From positions 248,001 to 312,000 of the forward strand of contig CAKJVC010000057.1 of assembly GCA_918026815.1 (NCBI GenBank): a stretch of 64,000 nt of DNA, read 5' to 3'. Source of the stretch: Chalara sp. BL73 (Eukaryota; Ascomycota; Leotiomycetes; Helotiales). The notes beneath the pieces were generated by a model, which saw only the letters and a list, made by a program, of their open reading frames with translations, did no database searches and was not told the DNA's origin. Each line of letters starts with the position of its first letter. The first letter of the stretch is position 1. A program made the position numbers and the translations under genes. Below are positions 1 through 10,599 of the stretch, piece after piece.

Positions 1-60
1 CGGATCGAGATCCCTGTTCGCCTCGAGTTGTCACACAAGTCCGGACCGTCACACGTACAT
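1..60. repeat. Edge of a dispersed repeat, also present at the right end of the window
   Basis: The first 13 bases (cggatcgagatcc) recur exactly at 63859-63871, and the next 17 or so are clearly related to 63872-63888. At the right end this stretch lies near the 3' end of a probable LTR, so the left edge is probably the last bases of a related LTR that begins outside the window. The copy here would end near gttgtcaca (about 29-37). The rest of 38-93 holds nothing recognisable. Confidence 0.45.
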
Positions 61-93
61 TATAGTAATTTGAGCCCCTAGCTCTAACGCTTA

Positions 94-1857
94 CTATTCC
101 TTAGTAGGGAGCAGCGCATAGCCCCCTTGATCTCTTTGTTGTAATACTAGTGGGCCTACTTCGCTATCTTGCTTTGTCACGTATGAGAGCACTGTCAAAT
201 CCTTCCTATCCTCAGCGCCATTCAAAACAACTGATGGATCAGTAAGCAGAGCGGCCACTACCCCATCGAGGACTACTGGACGCTTGATATCCCTCCTACC
301 AAAGACGAGCAGGAGGCTCGAAAGAGACAAAAGAATGCTAAGGGCAAGCCATACGAGCACTCGACTACGCGACACCGAGGCGACTAGCCTCAACTCGTAC
401 GTCTTAACAGACAGTTTGGACGGGTTAGTGTCGAAGGATCGATAAAGCATGTCCCAGGTTGCTTGGTACGTGTACCTGACTACTTTATCAATATACTCCT
501 CAAGGTTTTCCCATGTGTTTAGTGATGTGGTGTTCATCATGGTGAGCATGCTCATCACATCGGGCATTAAATAAATCGCCTCTTGCACCCATGGACCAGC
601 CCGTATCGCCATATCAACACTGGGCACATCAGCCTCCACGATGCGGCCGGAGATATAAGTGCTCGTGGCGCTGGTAGCGATTCCAGCGGTCAGGTTGACA
701 ATTGCATACGTGAAGCAGGCGACGCTGGTGTAGTAGGTCCCCCTTATGGCCGGAATGGGAGAGAAGATGTTATTAAAGCTCTTCATGCCGAAGATGTTCT
801 CCCTCAAGGACGTACAATTCGAACCGTCGTCTGTGCTGGAGCCGTTGATGAGCACCACAACCGTCATCAAGCCGCTGTTAAGGTAATCGCCCGGGCGGTC
901 CATATGGCCTCCATTACGGGGGGGGAGGGCTTCGAAGAGTCCGGGGCGGTCGTTTGGGTCGAACAGAACGGCGTTACCGTCGCGCAAGTATTGGAACGGG
1001 GCCTCCTCCACACGAGAGATAACATCGTTCTCACTCAACGCATCGTTTTTGACCATATCGAAAAGTTGGCTTGAAGGAGGCGATTGGGGGAATGTGATGG
1101 AGTGTATCTGAATGCATGGGATAATGGCATCGAGCAAAGTGGAATTAACGGAGATGACGTCGCCTTGATTCATGACATGGCGGCAGTGGCCACGGTCGGG
1201 TCTCAAGCTATCCCCCCAACTGATGGACGCGAAAGAAGAGGCGCGACGAACAAAGGCCCGGCGCCACCTTGTAGCAAAGTAGTACCAATCCCAGGCTATG
1301 GGTTCGGAGTCGGGGTTGCCCGCTTGCACATTCGCAAGACTTGGGTTGTACTCAAAACCAGGGCTCCAGCCGACAGCGCCGGTAATAATTGGGCTGATGA
1401 GCTGCTGTGGGATGACGAGCAGAAGAATTGAGACAACAAGGAGTCCAGTGTACCGAGCGGTGACTGGAGGGATGTAAAAGGACGTGATCCGTTGGATCTG
1501 AGAGAGGGTCACGCCGGTACCCTCAAGCAGCATGAACACGCAGTTCCAAATAATGGTGCCGGTCCATGCGCTAACCAAAAGCTTGATAATGGTCACGGCT
1601 ACTGATATTAGCGTTGTGACGTCGCTGACACGGAGTTTGAAGTGACCGTTCCAGATTTTATTAGGGGACTCCGATGACACAGCATTGTATCCGTCCAGAA
1701 GGTAGATCATACAAATGGCGAGCGCGAAACAGCTGATGAGATGGACCACAGGGATAAAAGCGATCTTGCATATTCGTTCCTTCGATGATTCACTTAATCT
1801 CAACTGCGCCGAAGTTTGGTCGGGTGAGTGGTATTGCTGGTCTGAATTCTGTGCCAT
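94..1857 (-). CDS. Multi-pass membrane protein of unknown function, fungal type
   Basis: One uninterrupted frame, 587 residues from the ATG at 1857; an in-frame ATG at 1893 would add 12 residues. I prefer the inner start because MAQNSDQQ opens a polar, disordered N-terminus typical of these proteins. Three hydrophobic helices lie in the N-terminal third (about residues 30-55, 80-112 and 135-160). A long extracytoplasmic-looking middle part has several N-glycosylation sequons, and one strong helix near residues 500-520 (LALSILLSLSSLLLVFG) precedes a short charged tail. This layout, helices at the start and a single helix near the end around a large loop, is common in uncharacterised membrane proteins of filamentous ascomycetes. 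I recognise no catalytic motif and propose no function. It has no visible intron. Confidence 0.75.
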   Translation of the reverse strand: MAQNSDQQYHSPDQTSAQLRLSESSKERICKIAFIPVVHLISCFALAICMIYLLDGYNAVSSESPNKIWNGHFKLRVSDVTTLISVAVTIIKLLVSAWTGTIIWNCVFMLLEGTGVTLSQIQRITSFYIPPVTARYTGLLVVSILLLVIPQQLISPIITGAVGWSPGFEYNPSLANVQAGNPDSEPIAWDWYYFATRWRRAFVRRASSFASISWGDSLRPDRGHCRHVMNQGDVISVNSTLLDAIIPCIQIHSITFPQSPPSSQLFDMVKNDALSENDVISRVEEAPFQYLRDGNAVLFDPNDRPGLFEALPPRNGGHMDRPGDYLNSGLMTVVVLINGSSTDDGSNCTSLRENIFGMKSFNNIFSPIPAIRGTYYTSVACFTYAIVNLTAGIATSATSTYISGRIVEADVPSVDMAIRAGPWVQEAIYLMPDVMSMLTMMNTTSLNTWENLEEYIDKVVRYTYQATWDMLYRSFDTNPSKLSVKTYELRLVASVSRSRVLVWLALSILLSLSSLLLVFGRRDIKRPVVLDGVVAALLTDPSVVLNGAEDRKDLTVLSYVTKQDSEVGPLVLQQRDQGGYALLPTKE

Positions 1858-4532
1858 AGGTGAGAGTCTGAGGGCGGACAAGATAAAATTCAATCTCTGT
1901 GAGAAAACGCTCTATAAGGCCAGACCACGTCGACGGCGATCTAGTTGTTTATGTTACCACAAGACGACAAAGTGACAATGACCAGGATGGGATGAAGGGA
2001 AAGCAGCTACAAGCCAAACTTGAGGCACCAAAAACTGCACAATAACAAAGGGGCTGGGCTTGTTTAAGACTTCCCAATACCCACTATCAGTCATCGTAAT
2101 GCTCGAACAAAGGAGGCTGCAGTGATACCATAGACTCTACGTGTGCGGGACGTCGAAATATTAGTGGCTTACAACTTATATTGAGCTTATCATCTCTTCC
2201 AATAAGCGACTTGGCATCGAACCTGTAGACCTCCTGCCTCGCTCCCATGGCCAGAACAAGGTCGTTGACAGCCACTGGCCTGATCACAATTTGGGGGCGA
2301 CTTCAGTCGCTACTCGTGACAATAACTCCCTCCCTCGATCTCCCAATTAAATGGCCTGAACTCAGCCCATTTATTCTTGCAGCCGAGTGCGGGTGGTGCT
2401 GATGGTTTTGTGAATCCGTACATCTTACAGCTCATGCAGCCGCGGCTACCACAATGGGGGACACCTCACTGCAGCATCCGGAGCATGTCTGCCAATTAAT
2501 TATACACACTCTTGACCAGACAATTCGGTGTGGCTCAGAGTTGATCATTACCCGTGTTTTTTCGGACAGCAGTTGCGCCCATTTTCAGCATCCGCCCACT
2601 GATGAGAAGTATATTGTCTCTCGGCACAGCGCCAACGTAACTTTCGGAGGCACACTCCACCGACGTCTAATTACTCGGTGGCAGACATCCAAATGCAGTA
2701 GGCTTTAAATGGCTTTCGAAATATTTCAGCTGAAATGGGCGCTTGCCCAGCTGCCTCCATAGAACGAGTAGGTTTCATGAATGGTCCTCCGATCAACTCG
2801 AAACTGTGAAAGAGGGTATGATAAGGTAGTCGCGAGAAACGAAGATAGTCACACAACATCCCTCCCTTGAACACCGCTAGCCACCTGAAAGCGTCAGAAT
2901 TTGCGCTCACATCTGATATTAGCCGGACTCAATGGAATTGGGGCAAGGCTAACATAAGCTGGGGCTGAGCGCCATCGGCCTTACCTGTCGCAAGACTGGG
3001 CACTGGCAGGTCTACGGTCTAATCCTCAAGGTAGGCTCGGCCCGGAGCATCATAGCGGTAATGCCTTTCTATAGCAAGAATGGTTGCGTAGATCCCAAAA
3101 GAAATGGCCTTGGCGCGTATAGCTTTTAGGAACTTCCCATTATTCAGTGTTTTAGGGTATATCATACCATCACGTGTCTTATTTGACCCCACAAATACTG
3201 CAATCCTAGCTTTCACATTGGCTCACCTTCCTTGTTGAGGCTGAAATCAGAGCCCTTCGTGGGTGCTAACCCGAGAAGAGGGTGGCTGCACGAGGTCAGC
3301 CGGCCCCATTTCGGTTCCCTGTCTCCACCAATGGGTGATCTCGCGGAGTACGGAGTGGCCCATCGCATTCCCCGTTTGCTTGTCTTTCGGGCATGTACGA
3401 AGTATAGCTCCACGGCTGCTTCCGCAAATGGACTTATAAGAAAGTCCAAGGGGTTGGGGCCGGCTGTAAGGACTAGAATTGGAGTTTGGTAGGACTCTCC
3501 CCTAAATAAAGGCAACTGTGGGTCTAATCCTAGCACCGCAAAACTTAGGCGCAAACTCTGCAGTGACATTTTCAAAACCGACTATATGGCTACGCTTGAT
3601 GTTAGCAATTTCTGCATAGGTCTTAGTATACTATATAGTGATTAACTCAGATGTTCTGGCAAGTCCAAAACTTTATGAGAGGTTTAAGGAAACAAGAGTA
3701 TGAATACGACACTCTACAGCAGAGATAAAACAGAAGGTTTAAAGCCTTACACCAACTTTTGAAATTAGTAGATAATATTGCCTCGAAGCTGGCTGGGTCC
3801 ACAGCCCCAAAGGGTTGTGACCCGAGGGATACTTGCTTGAGGGTATCTCTGGTTTGTTGAAAGTGGAACAGGAACAGTTCTATTAATCACGATTCCGTAC
3901 TCGCTCGGAAGATCTGCTCTAGGCGGTCCACACACAGTGGTCTTTGGTTTTGGAGCCTTGGTGGCGGAAGAAACCATAGCGTTCTCCAATTGTCTTGTCC
4001 GCCTTTGTTCATGCCAGTAGGCTTGTTCTAATAAACGCCTAAGGGCTGAAGATGAATCCAATCCATATTGGCAAGAAGGGCGGGGTATGCGATTCTTCAA
4101 AAGCCTTACATGCAAACTTTTTAAACTGAGTAGATTTAATGCCTTGTCTTTTCTCGATTTCTTACTTCTCTATATACAAAATGGGATGATCGGCGGCAGT
4201 GACAGTGTCTCTGAAATAGTTTTCAACATCGCGGGGAGGTGGAAGCAGGTTTTCAGTTTAATTAACAACTCAATATATCTCCAGATACTACGAATTTCAA
4301 TTGTTCAAATCAAATCGAATTAGAAGTTATAGCGTTATTCCTAGAGCGACAGCAGAGTTGCACCAGCAAGGTGTGGGCATCCTCTTTCTGGCTCCCAAGC
4401 ATTTCCCCAGCAAATGGCGAATGGCGATAAGCGAATGAACGGCAGAATCGAGAGCGCCGAAGAGAATACAGGACATTGATTATTTCTACAGTTACTATCC
4501 CGAGCCACGATGCATGAGAACCCCAGGTAAAA
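1858..4532. other. Intergenic region, no gene supported
   Basis: About 2.7 kb between the membrane protein and the NLR-like gene. Short open frames exist on both strands (for example 2087-2287, 3213-3575 and 3765-4115 on the minus strand). None has a recognisable domain, splice-consistent extension or signal peptide, and several overlap each other on opposite strands. The stretch may contain worn gene or transposon remnants; I could not assign them. Confidence 0.5.
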
Positions 4533-7381
4533 TTAATCAAATAGAAGACCCGCCATCAAGAGGGCACCCACACTTTGAGATCCCTCGTCGTCGTTCCCAG
4601 TTTGGGACAGCCTCTGGTTCATCCTCTCTGCGCTGTCAAGGTCTCCCTTCTCACGGAGAATCTCTGCAATGCTTTTCACAGTAAATAATGTCACTGGATG
4701 TCTCGGACCGAGTAGTTTCTCTCGCATTCTTAGTACCTCCCAGAGCGTTTCCTCGGCTTTGCCAAGATCTCCTTCGTCACGGTAGACAAGTGCAATGTTA
4801 GATAGGCTGACTTGGATATCGTAACACTCTGCGCCGAGTAGTTTCTTTTCACCAGCCAGGACAGTCCGTAGAGTTTCCTTCGCCTTATGCAGGTCGTCTT
4901 GCCGGTACTGAAGCACGGCTAGGTTGTTCAGCGTCATCAATGTGTCAGGATGCTCTCGCCCCAATATTCTCTCTCTACCTCGTAGAGTAGTCTCACACAT
5001 CTCCCTTGCATCGGCAAGGTTGCCTTGACGCTGGCGAAGCATTGACATGATGTTGAGGCTAACAAGTGTGTCCGGATGGTTCTCGCCAAGCACTTGTTTT
5101 CTTCCTTTCAAGGCTCTCTGTGATGTTTCTTCTGCTGCCTCTATTTCATCAAGCTCCAGCAAGGTGATTGTTAAGTCGCTAATACTTTCCAGCGTGTCGG
5201 GATGTAGATCACCAAGTACCTTCTCTCTTCCACTTATAGCCCTTTCTAACATTGACCTGGCTGGTCCTAATTCTCGCCGATGTAAAAGTGTTTCCCCCAG
5301 CGTTTGAGCACTTTCGAGAGTCAAGGGATGGTCCAGCGGTAGCAGGCTCTCCCTGATCTCCAGGGACTTTACACATTTCTCATATGCCTCGTCATACTTG
5401 CCCTTTCCTAGGTCATAGAGCGCAGCGAAGTCCAGGAGCTTGGCACATTGAAGTAGATCCATGGCGGTTGAGAACGTGAAAGAGAACACTAATTGAGCAT
5501 GGGGGGTCAACGCCTCGAGCAAGGTCCAATTCTCATAGGATTGCCGCCCCGGGAAGTTTTCTGAAAGCACTTTTAGTGCCTCTGTTTGCCAGTTGCGCAG
5601 GGTTCCTGTTAGTTCTAACCACTTTTGAGTTGAAAGCGCGACCAATCGGTGCATTTTGTACGCCGCATCTTTTCCCTTTCCAGCGGTAATCAGGGAAAAG
5701 GCCTGCAGGGCACCGAGCGCAGTTCGAAAGGCAATTTCGGTCTCGTCGTCTCGTCGAAGTAGTACTCGAGGGGCTCCGTGGTGGTCTAATACGGCCATCA
5801 GGGATAATATTTGGGCCGCCCTCGGCTTGTCTTTGGAAATCTGGTCGAATGAAAGTTTCCAGGTCCGCATTACAGAGTTCTCTGTGTCCAGGTCCCGCCT
5901 TGGGTCGTCTAGGTGCTCGCTCAGAAGGTCTTTCAGGTCGCCATCTCCAGTATCAAGTAATTCCAAATATTCGGTGACCGTTAAGCCGTTTTCACTGATG
6001 AAAGCGGCCGCTTGGGTGATCGCAAGTGGCAGAAACGCCAATTCTTCAATCAGTCTTTCGGCATCGACATCCGACCAATCATCCTTAGCAATTCGCGATT
6101 GGAGAAGCTTCATGGACTCTGACGCATTCATTGGTAGGACCTCAATGGGTTTTTCTCTGCCTGCTAGTCGTTGACCAACTCTCTTGTCTCGTGTAGTGAC
6201 AAGCACTGCTCCATTCGCTCTCTGCGGCAAGAAGCGAGCTAACAGTCTGGAATCATGTCTTTCTTGAACAAGATCTCCTCCTGACTTGTTTCCGAAAAAT
6301 ATTGTTGCATCATCCGCGTTGTCCACAATCAAGAGCCATTCGCCGTTGCACTCGTCACTAAGCCACTCATAGACAAGTTTCAATGTGTCCACTTTTGGAT
6401 CATCCCAGCCCAGGAGTGCCAATCGCCTTGCTATTTCTTGGTATCCTTGTTCGAACCTGGAAGTAGTTCCAGCATATATCCAGAAGACATGAGCGTGTGG
6501 GTTTTCGTCTCTAAAGAGATAACAATATTCAATCGCAACCTGTGATTTCCTACAAAAGGAGAGAAGTCAGCTTGGTCCTATGCGCCATCTCTGAGTTCAA
6601 GGTTTCTTAATTTCCGCAATATACTACTCGTATGGTGGTCATTTCAAAAGAACCAGCCGGGCACAAAGGATGCTACACTTTCGAGAAACCAAATAGCATG
6701 GAAGGAGACTTACCCGACTCCGCCAAGTCCTGCAAGTGCAACTTGATGCTGATTTTTGAACCTCGACGCAATCTCTTCCATGATCGCGGGACGCCGAAGA
6801 TACTTTGGGTCCCTCTGAAATGGTACCATGAATACGGGCGCTACTGAGGTCGAATCAGACCTCCTGACACTGTCATACACTTGCTGCGGAACTATAAAGT
6901 TGACCGTTTGTTGCAAGAAGTTTGGGTCCTTCCTTTCGAGCCAGCTCATGGAGTGATAAGTCCCCGACTGAAGTAGGAGATCGCAGTTGGTTTTCAGGGT
7001 AAGATCGATCTTCTCCACTTCTGATTCTCGAATCACGCTGATGAATGCCTTCTTGCCTCGATTCCACGAAGAGTCGTGCGGTTTGGGTGTTGCCTTCATG
7101 AATAGGTCATCCAATTGCTTTACCTGCGAGAGGCAACTTTGGATGACGGGAAGCATGACTTCTTGGGACGTTTTATCCATATGGCCATTTTGGATCTGGA
7201 TCTGGATCTTCTTCACCAGATCAAGCATCAACGGAAGGCGGGTTTGGACATCTTTGAATACCTTGGGAGCGCGCGCTACTTCCTCTCGCAACTCGTGGAA
7301 CCGGCTAATGACCTTAGTTCCGAAATCGATGAATTGGACGATCGCGGACACAAGGCTAATTACAGCAAGTGCCTCCGCCAT
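4533..7381 (-). CDS. NLR-like STAND protein: SesA-type N-terminus, NB-ARC, TPR repeats
   Basis: Two exons, 7381-6714 and 6549-4533, joined across a 164-bp GT-AG intron that splits the Walker A motif; together 894 residues in one frame. Residues 1 to about 130 start MAEALAVISLVSAIVQFID, typical of the SesA/NACHT-N domain found before fungal nucleotide-binding domains. The P-loop GLGGVGKS sits near residues 218-225. LLIVDNADD near 296 is the Walker B region, and LPLAITQAAAFI matches the GLPL-like motif of NB-ARC. From about residue 600 to 875 there are about six 42-residue TPRs of kinesin-light-chain type, each with a (L/R)GxxHPDTL-like core. By family knowledge such proteins sense a non-self or stress cue with the repeats and signal through the N-terminal domain in incompatibility or immunity. 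The ligand here is unknown. No disabling change was seen. Confidence 0.88.
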
Positions 7382-7945
7382 GGATAAAGCCCCGGCAGCG
7401 GTCAGTATATATTCTTGAAAGTATTATGAACTGAATCTCGACGTGAAAATAAATGGATCATGAAGAGTTACTAGGAATTCTGCTTATCACACATTTTGCG
7501 CCTGTAGACGAGTACAGGTGTTGGAGGCGCAGCCGCAGGGGTATATGAGGAGCAGTCGGCGGTTCGGCCCCTGCCTATTGGAAAGCTTGCCGGACCAACA
7601 CAAAACGTTTCACTTCTTTGAGCTACAACAGCCTGCAATTACCCACAAAGAAGCTGAATCACGCCCTGCAATTCGTAGCACTCTGAATCATAAGTGCATG
7701 TCAACAGCCCATGAGTTTCTTGAGTTAATGGAAAACGGGTTTTGGTTTACCGTATCAAGTTTGAAAGGCTGTGGGTGGGTTACACAAGGCGGTGCAATTG
7801 TAACCAATTCTGAATTGTGATATACCGTCCGCTTGCCGGATAAGGGGAACGGAAGTAGAGCCAGTCGTTCTTTTTACAACAAAAGTAATTCAAGGTTCGA
7901 AGAAATATCGGCCGTGCCAATAGCAGTGACCAACTCTTCAACAAG
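7382..7945. promoter_or_regulatory. Divergent intergenic promoter region
   Basis: About 650 bp separate the ATG of the NLR-like gene (minus, 7381) from the ATG of the amine oxidase (plus, 8033). The genes point away from each other, so both promoters must lie here. The interval includes a short untranslated exon and a 5'UTR intron of the amine oxidase. A + frame at 7518-7820 lacks domains and a convincing start, and I do not call it a gene. Confidence 0.5.
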
Positions 7946-8015
7946 GTGAGTCAAGAAGCCTCAAATTTCGTACTAGCATTGGATCTGGGCCTCATTCTAA
8001 CTTTGGTTTTGGCAG
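7946..8015 (+). other. Probable 5'UTR intron of the amine oxidase gene
   Basis: GTGAGT at 7946, a TTCTAAC branch-site-like sequence at about 7995-8001 and a pyrimidine-rich TTTTGGCAG acceptor ending at 8015 form a textbook fungal intron of 70 bp. No ATG was seen in the stretch just upstream, and the first in-frame ATG after it is at 8033, so this is most simply a leader intron. Confidence 0.6.
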
Positions 8016-8032
8016 GAGCATATACAGCGATA

Positions 8033-10159
8033 ATGGAGACGAAAGCGCATTCTCGTGATACCTACAAGACTGCAGGGCAAATGTCTTGGATTGAACAAGA
8101 TCTTCTGGACTGCTCGGGTGATCTTAAGTCTTTATGCAGACGGGGGCCGTTTGATGAGAACCCCAACGAAGGCCGCGATAATAATTTCCACGTTTGCATT
8201 GTCGGTGCCGGCTTCGCGGGCTTACGATGTGCAGAAGTATTGCTTGGAGAGGGAGTTCGGGTTACAATTCTAGAAGCCCGAGATAGATTGGGAGGACGAG
8301 TATGTTAACCAGTCTAGTAGAGAACAATATTGACATACTCTTAGGCTTATCAAACAGACCTGCGAGGTCATGTCGTTGATATGTAAGTTGCATGCTTTTA
8401 GGGAATTTGTTTCCTGTCGGATACCTATCACGTAGTAAAATGCGTAGTAGCTATTGACTACGCTCTTGCTGGCGTAATTATGGTTCCTTGACTCTTGATG
8501 ATTCTAAGCTACGCTATCGCGAGGTTGTGGGTCCTGAAAGGAACCCCAACTTACATGATCCAATAGTTCACGCGATTCTAATTACATACGTTCCGACATT
8601 TCCAAATGAGACTGTGATGTCTCACCTGTAGACTTCCGTATAATATTCTGATTTTCGATAGGGGCCCAAATTGGATCCATGGAACTTTGACCAACCCTAT
8701 TGTTCATCTGGCAAAGAAAACCGATACAGCACTCTGCTTGATAGAAGACAGCATGAACGTCTTCGATCAATGCGGCCAGGCCATAGACTCTGAGAAAGCT
8801 GATAGGTTTTTTGAGCTTGTCTGGAGCATTATTGCTGACGCGTTCAAGTATAGCAACGAAGAATGCTCACGAATCTCCCCTAAGACCAGTTTAAAAGATT
8901 TCTTCACAGAAAAGATATCTGAGAGAGACTTCAATGACGAGGATCGGACGTTGATTCTACAAATGGCAGAAATGTGGGGCGCTTTCATTGGCGATCCATG
9001 GGACAAACAAAGCCTAAAGTATTTCTGGCTTGAAGAGTGCTTGGATGGAGGTGAGTGGAACTTCCCTCATGACTGCTGTTTACAACCTTCTCGAGTTTAG
9101 ACGAGGTCAGGTCCTGCGAAGTATCCGGGTCTCTCGTAACATGTCCTGTTTTGAAGGTAACTGACTGCTAGCAGAGAACTTCTTCGTGACTAGTAGTCAT
9201 GCTGGAATTCTCCATAGTGTAGCCGAAAGAGCTACCAAACAAGCAGATATCCATCAAAAGACGAAAGTCTTAGGGATCGAGACTATTGCTAAAGAGGGAA
9301 ATTGCCCCAAAGTGCTCATAAAAACTGAAAATCAAGTTCTAGAGTTCGACGAAGTAGTCGTCACGACACCACTTGGATGTTTGAAGAGGCAAGACGTCCA
9401 TTTCATCCCGCCTCTTCCAACTCCTATGATGAAGGCAATCAAGAATACAGCATATAGCACTCTAGAGAAGGTATACATAACCTTTCCAGCAGCGTTTTGG
9501 GATGTTCCGACTTCGACTTCTGCACCATTCTCTTCTTTCGCCCACTTCCTGCATCCCACTTATTCTCCCAAAAATCCCCATTCCTGGACCCTTGAGCTCA
9601 ATGCGCTCTCGTCACCCGAGCTCTTTGGAACTCATGCCCAACCAACACTTCTGTTCACGATCTACGGACCATGTGCTATCCATATAACGTCATTAATCAA
9701 TAGTCTCTCACCTTCGTCGCCGGAATACTTCACCATCTTGGACGAATTCTTCCGTCCGTTCTACGCCCTACTCCCCAACTACACTCTTGAGGATTCAAAA
9801 TGCCAGGCCATAGCTGCTCTGGCCACCAATTGGCAAAATGATCCCTTGGCTGGCTGTGGCTCGTATATGAATTTCCAAGTCAGTGAGGAGGTAGCGGACT
9901 CGGAGGCAGAAGTCAAGCTGGATGAAGATATTCGAGCTTTAAGAAGAGGCTTGCCGGAGAGGGGGGTCTGGTTTGCAGGCGAGCATACAGCGCCTTTTGT
10001 TGCACTAGGAACGTTGACGGGTGCTTATTGTAAGGCTGTCGTATAATAAATACTATGAGTGATATACTTACTTTGGTAGGGAGTGGCGAAGCGGTTGGAG
10101 TAAGGATCCTAAGGGCGCATGGTTTGGATGGAAGGCTCTGGAGAGCAGAAGTAGAATAA
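8033..10159 (+). CDS. FAD-dependent amine oxidase (polyamine-oxidase-like)
   Basis: Five coding exons: 8033-8299, 8345-8382, 8662-9050, 9175-10029 and 10080-10159, giving 542 residues in one frame. The Rossmann FAD motif IVGAGFAGL is near residues 55-63, followed by EARDRLGGR. Splicing then gives VVDMGPNWIHG, a conserved substrate-side block of the family. The C-terminal FAD-binding block [10 protein letters not shown]...GTLTGAYWSGEAV is complete only when the small last exon is used; reading through the 50-bp intron would stop early. Family members oxidise polyamines or other primary or secondary amines, releasing an aldehyde and H2O2. There is no clear signal peptide and no PTS1 (the end is RAEVE), so it is probably cytosolic. 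The second intron (279 bp) is long for this window. The exact substrate cannot be read from the sequence. Confidence 0.88.
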
Positions 10160-10400
10160 GGCACCCTCGAGTTGACCCAATAGTCTGGGAATAGAAAAGA
10201 GAAAATTATTCGATAGTGGTGGTTGGACAGGCAAGTCAAATCTCTTTCCTTGTTCCGTCGACTGGGTATCTTAAAAAAAGAACTGTTTTTAGAGTTGTGT
10301 ACCAAATATTTTTAAGTGAAATTCGTAGTAAAACATGCCTCAAGCTTCCCGCATGCTATTTAAATATGTGATATAGTTGAACTTGATTGGAAATATTACT

Positions 10401-10596
10401 TGTCACGGAGTAAATCAGGGCTATAGAATAGTCAATTGGGTGAGCGAAGTGATATAATAGTGTTGTAGAATACACGCTTGTAGAATACAAAAGGAAAAGA
10501 ACGCTCAGGTCCCGTACAGCCTAGGACGCGCGCCAAGCGCACCTAGCTATATAAGGAATGCCAAGCAAGTTTCGGCTGTTCGCATTTCTCGTGACA
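10401..10596. mobile_element. Solo LTR (196 bp) with 4-bp target duplication
   Basis: It starts TGTCACGG and ends TCGTGACA, so the ends TGTCACG and CGTGACA differ only by orientation, as in LTRs. The bases TACT sit directly on both sides (10397-10400 and 10597-10600). A TATATAAGG box lies at about 10549-10557. The two flanks are not a second LTR and internal retroelement sequence, so it reads as a solo LTR at the left border of the AT-rich block. Confidence 0.65.
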
Positions 10597-10599
10597 TAC

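Noticed and set aside
583..1431. Two + strand open frames inside the first gene
   Set aside because: They are antisense to a long, well-formed membrane protein frame and lack domains.
3213..3575. 120-residue minus-strand frame
   Set aside because: It overlaps an opposite-strand frame, has no domain, signal peptide or splice-consistent extension, and its composition is not clearly coding.
7518..7820. 100-residue + frame in the divergent promoter
   Set aside because: No domain and no good start; it lies where both neighbouring promoters must be.
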